Origin: a virus
Length of the DNA stretch: 50,831 nucleotides
Reading direction: 5' to 3' (one strand)
Virus record (IMG/VR): IMGVR_UViG_3300030419_006331
Span: 1 to 50,831 of that record
Part shown: positions 24,975-36,200 of the stretch, piece by piece
Position numbering within the stretch: the stretch's first letter is position 1
Layout: each line of letters opens with the position of its first letter
The notes under the pieces: generated by a model
Databases searched by the model: none
What the model was told of the DNA's origin: nothing
The model's input: the letters and a program-made list of their open reading frames with translations, nothing else
Position numbers and translations under genes: made by a program

Positions 24975-26519
24975 ATGAGTGGAGGACAAGCTTACTTAGA
25001 AACGGAGATGGCCAATCTTCCGTTGGCCAGAGGCTCCCAAGTTGAAGGCTATCAAGCTCTCATCAAACAAGGTAACCACGCCCTCCCGGCAGCCGGTACG
25101 ATCAACTGGCGCCGCGCTGAATATAAAGCCCCGGGCTCAAATACTCGCGAAGAGTGGGTGGACGCCCTGAACCGCGCCAATGTGGCTATTAATAGGGTTA
25201 AAGGCGAGTATATGAGCCTTCCCAACCATTTAAAGCCTATTGTTTTTCCCAAGCTGCACGAGTTTGTAGAAGACTACGGATACCAGTTCGGTACCACCAA
25301 CACAGATGGTCTTTTAGCCGCCAGCAAGAGTGATATGAAACAAGCAATGTGGGAGATGGCCGGCCCGAATATCACCGGAAACGTCTCGGAGTCGGACGTC
25401 ACCGGGGCTCCTAACTATACTCCGCGCCGCTTCGGCCCGGGAGGAGCGCTCGGAACCCTAGCTTCTTTGGTTACTATTTATAGGGCTCTTTACGGAGCGC
25501 GCACGGGAGACGGTGAAGGTAATAGCATTGCCTTTCTTAACTATGGGGGACATGTCACGCCCCAGCCTGCCTTCAATGAAAACACGACGTGGGGCGTCGA
25601 CAAAGCCGCGGTAGCCAGCGTTGTCTGGCTAGTTCACCAGGAAGCCTCTCTGCGAGAGCAGCTCATCGATGACGCAGAAAATATAGACGATGGAATAAAC
25701 GTTACTGGGGCGGCACTGTTTGAGATCACATTGACCGATGAAGATATTGACTTTATATCAAACGAAGAGTCTTATAAGCAGTATTTTTCAACAACCTTCA
25801 GTAAGGATGCCATCACCTTTGTACCCATTCTTCAAAATTTCTATCTCACTGGAAAGTACTTTAGCGATATTGATACAGCTTTCGAGGGTACCAAGGATGC
25901 AGTTGTAAATATTTTGCTCACTACCATTAGAAATGACGATGATTTCCGAACCTTACCCGATCTTACAAGGCCGGCCGCCGAAGCCGCCATAGCCGAGTCC
26001 ACTGGTCAAACTCCCGCCATGAATAGTCAAGCCCGGGACTTTATCCTCAAGATGCTTATCAAGACTCCGATTGATATTCTAAAGGGCTTGGTAGAGCTTA
26101 TAGATCCACACGTGTCTATATCTAAGTTGATAAAGACGGGCACCGGATTTGCCTTTAATGAGTTGAGTCAGGCCATGGATGTGCCGGCGCAGCAGATCAA
26201 CCCCGATCTCACGGGCGAAGATCTCTTACAGTTTATATTGTGTTTGGTGGACACAGCCCAGAAAGCGGGAGACGATGCTTTGTCCAATGCCACTCTTGCG
26301 GACGATGCAAACTTCTTCCCACGCATCTCCATCGACGGGGTTGACTTCACTGGCACGGTCTCTGGCATGCTTATGATTCCTCCGAGTCCTCTGGGCTTGC
26401 TTTATTTACTCTTAGAACTACTTAAGAATGAGGCTACAGATGCTTTAACTAATGTTGATGGAGCTGCCACCGCTGCAGCCGATGAAACAGAGTGCGAAGA
26501 TAATCAGGAAGAGGAATAA
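24975..26519 (+). CDS. baseplate-region structural protein (514 aa), function unknown
   Basis: It begins 2 bp after the preceding stop. The N-terminal 170 residues (GAGTINWRRAEYK, NRANVAINRVKGEYM, YTPRRFGPGG) include a short helical and glycine-rich part. The C-terminal half has hydrophobic helices (LKMLIKTPIDILKGLVELIDPHVSISKLI, SPLGLLYLLLELL). Together with the 1737-residue protein it may form one structural unit, as the hydrophobic helical style is the same. It is followed at once by gp25. No enzyme motif is seen. Confidence 0.65.
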   Translation: MSGGQAYLETEMANLPLARGSQVEGYQALIKQGNHALPAAGTINWRRAEYKAPGSNTREEWVDALNRANVAINRVKGEYMSLPNHLKPIVFPKLHEFVEDYGYQFGTTNTDGLLAASKSDMKQAMWEMAGPNITGNVSESDVTGAPNYTPRRFGPGGALGTLASLVTIYRALYGARTGDGEGNSIAFLNYGGHVTPQPAFNENTTWGVDKAAVASVVWLVHQEASLREQLIDDAENIDDGINVTGAALFEITLTDEDIDFISNEESYKQYFSTTFSKDAITFVPILQNFYLTGKYFSDIDTAFEGTKDAVVNILLTTIRNDDDFRTLPDLTRPAAEAAIAESTGQTPAMNSQARDFILKMLIKTPIDILKGLVELIDPHVSISKLIKTGTGFAFNELSQAMDVPAQQINPDLTGEDLLQFILCLVDTAQKAGDDALSNATLADDANFFPRISIDGVDFTGTVSGMLMIPPSPLGLLYLLLELLKNEATDALTNVDGAATAAADETECEDNQEEE

Positions 26520-26521
26520 AA

Positions 26522-26920
26522 ATGAGTTCAGGACTTTCCCCAGCGTTGCCATTGGTGGTAGATAATGTTTTTGGAGCATATCGCCTCAATACTACTTTTA
26601 CAGAGTTGGCTACGCAGAACTTAAAAATGCTAATCCTGACCATTCCTGGCGAGCGCATGATGGACCCCAGTTTTGGCGTAGGCTTACGACGCTACTTATT
26701 TGAGAATAATGGAGCGGATACTTATCAAGAGATTGCCAACAATATTGGACGCCAAGTAGAGAGGTACCTTCCCTACATTCAGATTGACGATATTAAGTTT
26801 CAAATTCCCGAGGATAACCCAGATATCTTCCCTCACAACCTATCGGTATCTATATTTTTTACGATAGTTCCACTACAGAGAAATAGTGTCGTTGAAATTC
26901 AAGTGGATCAGCCTATTTAG
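26522..26920 (+). CDS. baseplate wedge protein, gp25-like
   Basis: A 132-residue protein, the size of T4 gp25, with the GPW/gp25 family core NLKMLILTIPGERMMDPSFGVGLRRYLFEN (the ...T..GER...P.FG..L...LF... motif), then a helix and SVSIFFTIV. In myoviruses this protein joins the baseplate wedge to the sheath and acts in the trigger for contraction. It is preceded by a good ribosome site (GAAGAGG) and is followed by the gp6-like gene, the usual order in T4-type phages. Confidence 0.9.
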   Translation: MSSGLSPALPLVVDNVFGAYRLNTTFTELATQNLKMLILTIPGERMMDPSFGVGLRRYLFENNGADTYQEIANNIGRQVERYLPYIQIDDIKFQIPEDNPDIFPHNLSVSIFFTIVPLQRNSVVEIQVDQPI

Positions 26921-26931
26921 AGAAGTAAATT

Positions 26932-28728
26932 ATGCCCAAAAAACTACAACCGATTGATTATACTAGTCGCGACTTTGATTCCATCCGCCGAGACCTTGAG
27001 AATTACGCGAAGAGATACTACCCTGATACCTATAAGGACTTCAACAAAGCGTCTTTTGGGTCTTTGATGCTTGACACTGTTGCATATATCGGCGACATTC
27101 TTTCATTTTACCTTGATTATCAAACTAATGAGAGCTTTTTAGAGACAGCGATTGAATACAACAATGTCCTGCGCCTTGCGCGGCAGATGGGATTCAAGCT
27201 CAACACTAGCCCGTCTTCCTATGGGCTGCTGACATGTTACATTCAGGTTCCAGCTGATACAAGCATTGGAGGCCCGGATTTGTCTTATGCTCCGGTCCTG
27301 CGTGCGGGGAGCACTTTCAGCTCTCTCGGCGGAGGTATGTATACCTTGATGGAAGACATTGACTTCTCGCTCACCACCAATCAGGTTGTCGCCGGAGATG
27401 TGGTGGCCATAAGCCCGGTTAATTACATCATCAGGGCTCAAGCACGTGCCGTGTCCGGGCGCCTTCAGTTTAAAGAAGTCAATGTGGGAGATTTTAAAAG
27501 ATTTTTGAGAATTAATCTTGATACTACCAACGTGACTGAGGTTGTGAGTGTCACCGATTCCGAAGGACACACTTACTTTGAGGTGGACCACTTGTCTCAG
27601 AATACGGTCTACAAGGCAATCCGCAATACCAATACAGCCACCAACGGAACTGTTCGGAATATTCTTAAGGCTACGCCCGTAGCGCGTCGTTTCACAGTGG
27701 AGCGCGATCTAGAAAACCAGACATACCTTCAGTTCGGGTATGGTTCCGACTCTGAATTGCTGTCTGAATCGGTTGTTGATCCTTCCTCGGTGATTCTAGA
27801 CCTAAATGGTCGCGATTACATTACGGCTCGCGACTTCGATCCTACACGCTTGATTAGCACCGATAAGTTCGGCATAGCCCCCGCCAACACTACTTTGCGT
27901 ATTGGTTACCGCGTGAATACTATCTCTGATGTAAACGCCGCTGTCAACACAATAACTGAAGTTAATAACCCTATTTTCCGCTTCAGAGCCCAGGGGTCTC
28001 TCTCGGTGGGGACACGAAATACTGTTATTAACTCTCTGGAGGTCTCAAACGAGGAGCCCTTCGTGGGAGATATTTCTCTCCCCTCGTCCGATGAAATCAA
28101 GCAGAGAGTATTCGGTTATTATGCAGCCCAGAGCCGCGCAGTCACTGCGGCTGACTATGAAACGGTGTGCTACTCAATGCCCCCCAAGTTTGGCTCCGTA
28201 AAGCGCGTCGCTGTCAGTAGAGACTTTGACGAGTTTAAGAGAAACCTTAACATTTACGTCATCTCCCAGGACAGCAGCGGGAAGCTTGTAGTACCCAATA
28301 CTACACTGAAAAACAATATGAGAAACTGGCTGCTTCAATACAAGGTTATCAATGATACCATTGATATTCAGAACGCTACGATTGTAAATTTTGGCATCAA
28401 CTATTCAGTTGCTATTGATCTTAGTGCAAATCGGTTCACGGTGATTGCGAATGCCAATACAGCGCTCAGTCAGTTTTTATTCCGGAATCAGTATGACATC
28501 GGAGAATCGATTCAGATCACAGATTTTTACAAAGTCCTTCAGAAGGTGGACGGTATTATCGACGTGGTAGATTTGGAGATTGTTGGCCGTACCGGAACGG
28601 GATATGCGGACGCTAGTTTTGACTTTGAAGAGCGTCTGTCAGCTGATGGGCGAAAGATAGATGCAGATGAAAATTCTGTTTTTGAACTAAAATTCCCCAA
28701 TATTGATATTAAGGGATCGATCCAATAA
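26932..28728 (+). CDS. baseplate wedge protein, gp6-like (Baseplate_J)
   Basis: A 598-residue protein, near T4 gp6 (660). The N-terminus holds the gp6 hallmark IDYTSRDFDSIRRDL, then FGSLMLDTVAYIGDILSFYLDYQTNESFLETA and LARQMGFKLN. The middle is beta-rich, and the C-terminus has the Baseplate_J-type part (AVTAADYETVCYSMPPKFG, RVAVSRDFDEF). gp6 proteins form the inner baseplate ring with gp25 and gp53. It ends TAATG, overlapping the next gene's start by one base. Confidence 0.9.
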   Translation: MPKKLQPIDYTSRDFDSIRRDLENYAKRYYPDTYKDFNKASFGSLMLDTVAYIGDILSFYLDYQTNESFLETAIEYNNVLRLARQMGFKLNTSPSSYGLLTCYIQVPADTSIGGPDLSYAPVLRAGSTFSSLGGGMYTLMEDIDFSLTTNQVVAGDVVAISPVNYIIRAQARAVSGRLQFKEVNVGDFKRFLRINLDTTNVTEVVSVTDSEGHTYFEVDHLSQNTVYKAIRNTNTATNGTVRNILKATPVARRFTVERDLENQTYLQFGYGSDSELLSESVVDPSSVILDLNGRDYITARDFDPTRLISTDKFGIAPANTTLRIGYRVNTISDVNAAVNTITEVNNPIFRFRAQGSLSVGTRNTVINSLEVSNEEPFVGDISLPSSDEIKQRVFGYYAAQSRAVTAADYETVCYSMPPKFGSVKRVAVSRDFDEFKRNLNIYVISQDSSGKLVVPNTTLKNNMRNWLLQYKVINDTIDIQNATIVNFGINYSVAIDLSANRFTVIANANTALSQFLFRNQYDIGESIQITDFYKVLQKVDGIIDVVDLEIVGRTGTGYADASFDFEERLSADGRKIDADENSVFELKFPNIDIKGSIQ

Positions 28729-30233
28729 TGGCCATTTTAAGATATACTGCTAGTGCGGATAATACTATCACTAACGCATATGAGGCCGGCCTAGTTAATC
28801 GTGGCACGGGATCCAATATGGGCTATGCCGATGCACTTGAGGTTTTTTCAATATACGGCCAGGAGTCGGGATCAAATGGGCAGTCGCAGGAGCTGTCCAG
28901 AATCTTGATCCAATTTCCCATTAATAGTGTCTCGGCAGATAGAACCGCCGGCACCATCCCGGCTTCCGGAAGTGTGTCCTTTTACCTGAAGATGTTTAAC
29001 GCCCGCACTCCCTGGACATTACCTCAGGACTTTACTCTGACGGTTGCCCCGGTGTCCCGGTCTTGGACCGAAGGTACTGGGCTCGATATGGATAACTACC
29101 AAGATTTGGGTGTTTCCAACTGGATGAAGCCCACTACCGCCGCTTCTTGGGCAAGTGTGGGTGGAGATTACCTCACGGCTTCAAACTTTAATGTTACCTT
29201 CCCACAGGGATATGAAAACCTTGAGCTTGATGTTACGTCGTTAGTGGAGAAGTGGATCACCGGGTCTGCCGGTGGTGAGTTTGATAATTATGGCTTTGGA
29301 ATCCGGCTAACTTCTAGTCAGGAAGCCTATTTTTCTAGTTCTGCCGGCGTAGACAGTGGGTCGGTGATTCAGAATGTGAACGGTGCCACTCAGTCCTATT
29401 ATACCAAGAAGTTCTTTGCGCGCTCGACAGAGTTCTTTTTCAAGCGACCGGTCTTGGAAGCGCGCTGGGACTCGCGTGTGTTGGATGACCGCGAGAACTT
29501 TTACTACTCCAGTTCCCGCGCGCCCGCCGCAGACAATCTAAACTCTCTGTATTTCTATAACTATATTCGGGGTCGCCTGGTTAACTACAGTGGCGATGTT
29601 GGTGTCAGCATTTATTCAAGCTCGGCCGGAACTCCCGAAGGAAACGCTCTTCAGATTGCCAGCCCAGCCGGCACAACTGTTACTGCCACAAACGTTTCTA
29701 CGGGAATCTACCAGGTTGAGTTTGCAATTACGGCTGCTGCCGATCCTATTGCTGCTCTACATGATGTGTGGCGCGACACTACTTCGGGCACCCAGCTTTA
29801 CACAGGCTCCTTTTATCCTGAAGTATTCCCCCAGTATGCGGGAGCCCCCACGTTTAATAAGGTTACGTCGTGCACAAATCTACAGAAATCTTATTCGCGC
29901 CAAGATACGGCTCGGTTTAGATTTTTTGTTCGCGATAAAAACTGGAGTCCCACCATTTATACGGTGGCGACTGCTAACAATCCCACGGAGATTATGCCGA
30001 GCGCATCTTACAAAGTTGTGCGCGTCACTGACAACCTCAATGCCGTTCCCTATGGCACAGGCTCAGATCTAAGTACCCTCTTGTCATATGACGTCGACGG
30101 CAATTACTTTGATTTAGACATGTCTTTGTTGGAGGGGGGCTACATGTATGAGATCAAACTTGCCTACTATAATGACAGCATTGGGTCTTGGAGAGAACAA
30201 CCACAAACGTTTAAATTTAGAGTTGAAGAATAA
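28728..30233 (+). CDS. baseplate/tail structural protein with DNRLRE-like domain (501 aa)
   Basis: A beta-rich protein. The N-terminal 200 residues (SRILIQFPINSVSAD, FYLKMFNARTP, VAPVSRSWTEGTGLD, LELDVTSLVEKWITG) have the order of a DNRLRE-type jelly-roll domain, a structural, often carbohydrate-related module. The rest consists of beta-sandwich-like repeats ending in ...YMYEIKLAYYNDSIGSW. Its place right after gp6, where T4 has gp7 and gp8, makes a peripheral baseplate role probable. There is no catalytic motif. Confidence 0.65.
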   Translation: MAILRYTASADNTITNAYEAGLVNRGTGSNMGYADALEVFSIYGQESGSNGQSQELSRILIQFPINSVSADRTAGTIPASGSVSFYLKMFNARTPWTLPQDFTLTVAPVSRSWTEGTGLDMDNYQDLGVSNWMKPTTAASWASVGGDYLTASNFNVTFPQGYENLELDVTSLVEKWITGSAGGEFDNYGFGIRLTSSQEAYFSSSAGVDSGSVIQNVNGATQSYYTKKFFARSTEFFFKRPVLEARWDSRVLDDRENFYYSSSRAPAADNLNSLYFYNYIRGRLVNYSGDVGVSIYSSSAGTPEGNALQIASPAGTTVTATNVSTGIYQVEFAITAAADPIAALHDVWRDTTSGTQLYTGSFYPEVFPQYAGAPTFNKVTSCTNLQKSYSRQDTARFRFFVRDKNWSPTIYTVATANNPTEIMPSASYKVVRVTDNLNAVPYGTGSDLSTLLSYDVDGNYFDLDMSLLEGGYMYEIKLAYYNDSIGSWREQPQTFKFRVEE

Positions 30234-30240
30234 TTAGGTC

Positions 30241-33200
30241 ATGAGCATCAAGAAGTATTTTGAGGTAGCGCAAAATATTAAATCACTCTCACAGAAGTCG
30301 GCAGACGAAATCGGCACCAAGGTTGAGTCGGCTGGCTATCATGAGCAAGACATTATTGCTGAAGAGAGATTTATTCCACGCGTCAATTATGCAGATCCCG
30401 CATCGTTTGCGCGATACGGCTATGCAGAAGATTATTATGCTCAATCCATAAAGAGAATTTATTCTACCTATCCCTATGATGGCTCCCTGAAGGAGCGCCT
30501 GGAGTGGGAGAATGCCTCCACGTACCTCGATCTTTATATTTATAATGAAGAATACCCACGTACAAACGGGTATGTGATCATCTCAGCTGATGGGTGGGGT
30601 GCGGTTTCCAGTACCACTGACGGCTACGGCCTTCCGGCTACCCCCGAGTACATTTATTTTAAGGGTGGACCGAACACCAACCCCAACGGGATGGCTCCCT
30701 TCAATCTGCAGTTTACTGGATCAAACTATTATGAGCCGTCAAAGAACCGAGCTTCTAACCTCCAGCTGGACATTGCCACTAAGGGTGCGAGTGTAGAATT
30801 TTGGCTTAAAAAGGACCAGTTTGTTACTGCCTCCACGGAGAAGGAAGTCATCTTTGATGCGTGGAATGGCGAAACATCCTCCTCGGCAGATTATGGGCGC
30901 CTCCGCGTGGAACTCTCGGGTACAGCAGATGGCCTCAGTCCATTTCTAGTCACTCTTTATTCCGGATCCACAGGGTTCTTTCAGCAGTCTCTAGGGGCCT
31001 CTACAGTCACTACGGCGTCTATTGCCGACGGACAGTGGCACCACTATGCTGTAACCCTTCAGTCGGCCTCTGCGGGCGTTCTAACGCGCTTCTATGTTGA
31101 TGGTCAGCTTAACAACGAGCAGACCGTTGGCTCTGTCGGGGTGGACGACATTAAGTCCGTGGACATGCGCGCAAATCTCGGCGCCTTGATTGCGTCCCCC
31201 TCCGGATCGTCTGCGGCCGCCAACGCTGGTAAACTATCGGGCTCGTTGGATGAGTTCAGATTCTGGAAGGCTCAGCGTTCTTCTGAACAGATTGGACTCT
31301 ATTGGTTCACTCAGGTAGGAGGGGGCGTCAATAGCGACCCCACTCCCTTTGTGGAAACTAGCGAAGTGGCCAATATTGATTTGGGCGTCTACTTTAAGTT
31401 TAATGAAGGCATTACCGGAGTTACGGCAACTGACAAGGTTGTTTTGGACTTCTCCGGCCGAGTGTCCAACGGAGCGTGGGAGGGATACACCAGCACCTCT
31501 CGTAATACTGGATCGGCTATTGTTCTGTCGAATGCGGCTACTAGCGAGTTTAAAGATCCCATCATCTATTCCTTCCACCCCGCTGTTGAAGCTTTGTCAA
31601 CGCGGCTGGAAGCGAGTGGTTCTGCTCATGATGTAAATAACAATGCGTCGATCTATAAGTCAATCCCGTCGTGGATCACCGAAGAGGACGACGAAGGCAC
31701 TGGAGAACTTAAGAGTCTAACTCAGATAATCTCTAGCTATTTTGACACTCTTCATCTACAAATCGAGAGTTTAGCCGACCTTAAAAACGTTGAGTATATC
31801 AGCGGGAGCAACAAGCCCCTTCCCTTTGCGGAGAAACTTTTGGGTTCCCATGGAATGGTGGCGCCTGAGTTGTTTATCGACGCCGATATTTTGGAGAAGC
31901 TGAACGATCGAAGTGAGGATTTGGTGTATGAGAAGTCTCTTCATGACATTAAGAACACCATCTACCAAAACATCTACAATAACTTGTCTTATATTTATAA
32001 GTCCAAGGGCACACTAAAGGCATTCCGCAATCTTATTCGTTGCTTCGGCATTGACGAAGAACTGGTTCGCGTCAACATGTACGCCGATAATGTAGAATAC
32101 AAAATGCGCGACAACCGCACTGAAGTTGTTAGAGCGGACAGATTTGTTGACTTTAATACCGCACGAAATAAGGTAGCGGTAGTTTATAACTACCCCGACA
32201 GTACTAACTCAAGCTCTGTTGGTTTCATTACTGCTAGTAGTCCCCTAGCCAATGGTTATGCATACACCATGGAGACCGAAGTTATCCTGCCGGTAAAACC
32301 GCAGACGTCGGACACTTTTTACTTCGATACTAATGCCATCAGCTCATCAGTGTTCGGTATTCACGGCGCGCTCAACGACGGCACCGACACTACGTGGCCC
32401 GCAGGCGACGAAGTTAATTTTCAGGTGCTCACCGTCCGCGATGAACTAAATTCTAATAATGCTCGTTTTGTCTTGACTGGGACCGCCGGCGGCTATGTCC
32501 CAGAACTTACGAGTGAGTTGTTTGAAGATATTTACAATAACACCCGCTGGAATCTGGCTGTACGCGTCAAGCCGGAGAACTATCCTCTCTCTCATTTTGT
32601 AGATGGTGGTGACACGGGCAACTATATTATTGAACTTTGCGGTCACCGCGCAGACGCGGGGGTTATTCTAGAGAGTTTCACAGTTTCAGGTACGATTACG
32701 GCACCCCCTGATGGTTTTATTACGGGCTCTCGCCGCGCATTTATCGGCGCTCACCGCACCAACTTTACAGGCAGTCTGCTCCAGACCTCTGATGTGAAAG
32801 TCAATGCTTGTCGATATTGGCTTGACTATCTCGATACCCCCACACTTCGTGCGCACGTGTTGGATACAGAGAACAACGGAAACCTGCAGCCTCACTTATA
32901 CGCCTATCCCTTCGACACTACTGCTTCCTATGGGGACATCACCAAATTCGATACACTGGTTTTCAACTGGGAGTTCCTTACAAATACGGGCTCGAACGCC
33001 TCCGGGCAGTTTATAGTAGATGACCTCAGTTCAGGGTCCGCTGATCTTGTGCGCTTCGGCGAGCTGGGCAATATCCTCAACAAGCAGTATACAGCTCAAG
33101 GCGCCCTTTTTGCGCCCTCTAGCACGGACCCGATTGACAAAGATTATGTGGTATCTTCCAAACTCAACTTACCGGAGCACATTTACTCTGAGGACATGAT

Positions 33201-36200
33201 CAATGTTCTCGATACAGCCGATCAAGATGTGTTTATGCCAGATACGCGTCCGATTCATTATTACTTTTCCTTCGAAAAAAGTATGTATCAGACCATTTCT
33301 GTGGAAATTCTCAACTACTTTGCCAATCTTAAAGATTTTAATAACCTGATAGGCGATTCCATTAACCAGTGGAGGCCCGAATATAAGTCTCTGCAGTTTA
33401 TGAGACAAAAATTCTTTGAAAAGGTGGGGAATGAGCAGCTTGATTTTGATAAGTTCTATGAGTTTTATAAGTGGTTCGACACCAGTCTGTCGATTATGCT
33501 TTCTCAGTTGGTCCCCGCTTCGGCTGACTTTTCGGAAAATGTTTTAACCGTAGTTGAAAATCACATTCTGGAGCGGCCTAAGTATCAACGAAAGTTCCCC
33601 TTCATTGAGAAGGTGGGAGGAACCGACATCGGAAGTCTTAACGCGGCCCCTAGTCCGAACTCCGTGGGCTTCCCTGCGCAGGGCCTGCAAACCCGTCCTC
33701 CCACTCCTGGTCACCTCCCGGGCGCCGGAACCCCGATGCGCCGTCAGACTGGTCCCTCTAAAATCGTCCCCGCCAAATCGTGGAAGGACGTTCATGCTCC
33801 TGTGGATGGCTCGGAAAAGGAGAAGCTCTATTGGCATCGTTATCTTAAAGAAGTGGGAGGCCCCCGGGAGGGTCTGCGTGAGGCTATCAAGAATACTTAC
33901 ACTCAAAGGATCGGATCGGTGGTTAATATTGGTGCGGACGCTTCCGTAGTAATGGGAGTATCCACCAGTCCCAGCAAGCGCCCAGGCTATACATTTGCTG
34001 CTACCGCCCCTTGGGGCCCCACAGTTCCGAAGACTAATATTCCTATCAATGTGATGGTTTCTTTTGACACGGATGTAGAGGAATTAATTGATACCACGGA
34101 TGTCTTTAACCCCTCCACGAAGCAGAGGCTGGGATTTGGAATAGATCCGAGCATTAACTTTGATGCGGCACGCAAAACTGATGGAGATATTGTGGCGCCC
34201 TTTAGTCTCTACAGTTCCTCAGTAACAACAGGTTATAATCGCTGGGTGCAGGAACACTATAAGCGCGGCACCATGGTGACAAACCTGCATCATGATTTTG
34301 TAGACAACACCGATATTCCTCTCCAGGGCCCCTTCACAGAAAAATATGTCGGCGGCCGGCAATACCGCCACACTCCTCTGAATGATGGAACAGACACTCG
34401 CGAGACACGCGCAGAAGGTTTCCGCCTTGAAGTAGGCGTACTCGAAACCGGCTCGCTTCCTTCGGGTGCTTTGGGTGTTGTGCCGCCCAACTATCCATTT
34501 GGCAACTCTCCTTCGGGCTCAGCCCCTGAGGGATTTTTGCCTGATATTCCGATTGCTCCTCGTTTACGTGACGAGGCTGCAAAGCGCCCTGTCAATATTC
34601 GCAACATCCACCACTGCACAGGATCGACAATCATTGGAAACTACGAGAAGAATTATCAGGTTGTGAACACGTCGGCTCGTACACAAAATGATTTATATTT
34701 CCGCAAGCAGACTTTCGACTTTTCGCTTTATCCTGAGACGCTGGCAACTCGCGGCCGCTTCCCCCTTACTATTTCGACTCCCTTGGTTTCCACCAGTTCC
34801 AACACTGAACATGAAGGTCCTTGGTGTACTGAGAAGATGCTGTTGGTGTCGGCCGACGGGAACGTCAACGATATTCCCGGGTGGCATTTACCAAACGAAA
34901 GTGTCCAGGCAGCAGACGGCTCCGGCCGCGGCCAGTATTTGTGCATCTCTACTTGGATTTCTATGTCTGTTGATAACTTTACCGGCGGTACCTCGGCCGG
35001 AGGAGGCACTCGTTACTTATGGGCTTTGGGCCGAGACGGACAAGACGTAAGCTACTTATCTCTTTTGAGTACCCATGATACCTATCCCTCACATCTCCGT
35101 TATTTGAGCAGCGGATGGAGTGTCACTGATACGAACTGGGTTCTAGACGTTCCTCTTAATGATGCAAAATATGGCCGAAGCGCCACTAGTGGCTCGGGGT
35201 GGTACCACATTATAATGTATGCGGGCCCGGATGATACACAGCCTATTCGTATGACTATTAATGGAGTGAGCGCTAGCTACAATGTGGCAGGGACTACCCT
35301 TCCATCTGGCACTCTTTCCGAGATTACCACCAATGGGTCTATTGGCAATTTCCTTGACAACTCCAGCGGATGGCCTAATGGCGGTTCTGACATGTCTGCG
35401 AGTGCGTACGGAGAAGTAGCCACGTGGTATCCGAGCAGCGGCTTCACCGACTCTAAGTGGGAAGCGTTTGTTTTGGCTACTTATACCACCTCGTCCCATA
35501 GCTCCACCACCGACTCCTCCACCTCCGGCAAAACCACTACCGTTACTACTACGCAGTTTAGTGGCTCGGCTGGAGTAGTCAACTTGACGTCCTCCGATGC
35601 CCCTGGTAACTTGCGTAGTTGGTGGAAGTTTGGTGATGGCGGAGGGACCGTCAATAATGTTGTTGATTTTGGGCCCGCAGGCCAAAACTTGGTTTCCACC
35701 GCCCAGAATCCAACTCTACGCTCTACTAAGCTAGCTGTCACCGATGCTGGTTTGGAACATGTGGGCGGCGGCTATATGCTTACGCGATCGGTGACAACTA
35801 CTACCATTCGCGATACGGCCAATGTAGGAGGGAACTTGGACTACACGTTGCCTTCCCGTACCGGACGCAACTCTAATCAGACGGTTATTGTAAACCGTTT
35901 TGCGGGATGCGGCTATGAAGTGATGTCTTTGGGATACATGGACCCAGCGCACGAAGAGTTGTCTGTCTATAACGCATTGCCCTATCGTGATTTGTCCGTC
36001 ATCAACTATGGTTTATCCGGCTCCGCGTCCGTAGATCCGATCGCCGCTAAGACCATTACAGTTGTTGATCAGATTGGCAAAAACCGCGGCCTTGATCAAC
36101 GAGCGACATTGCATTGTGGTCCCTTTGGGTCGGACGCGGCTTATGGATCAGTTCCTGAGCTGACTTATGTTACTGTGCCCTCTTGGCATAAAACTAATCG

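Noticed and set aside
29590-30072. 160-codon open frame on the + strand in another frame
   Set aside because: It is nested in the 501-codon structural gene and has a leucine/arginine-rich composition typical of an off-frame shadow.
35143-35685. 180-codon open frame on the - strand
   Set aside because: It lies wholly inside the 3215-codon gene, has low-complexity composition (Gly/Arg-rich), no ribosome site, and mirrors the codon bias of the + strand gene.
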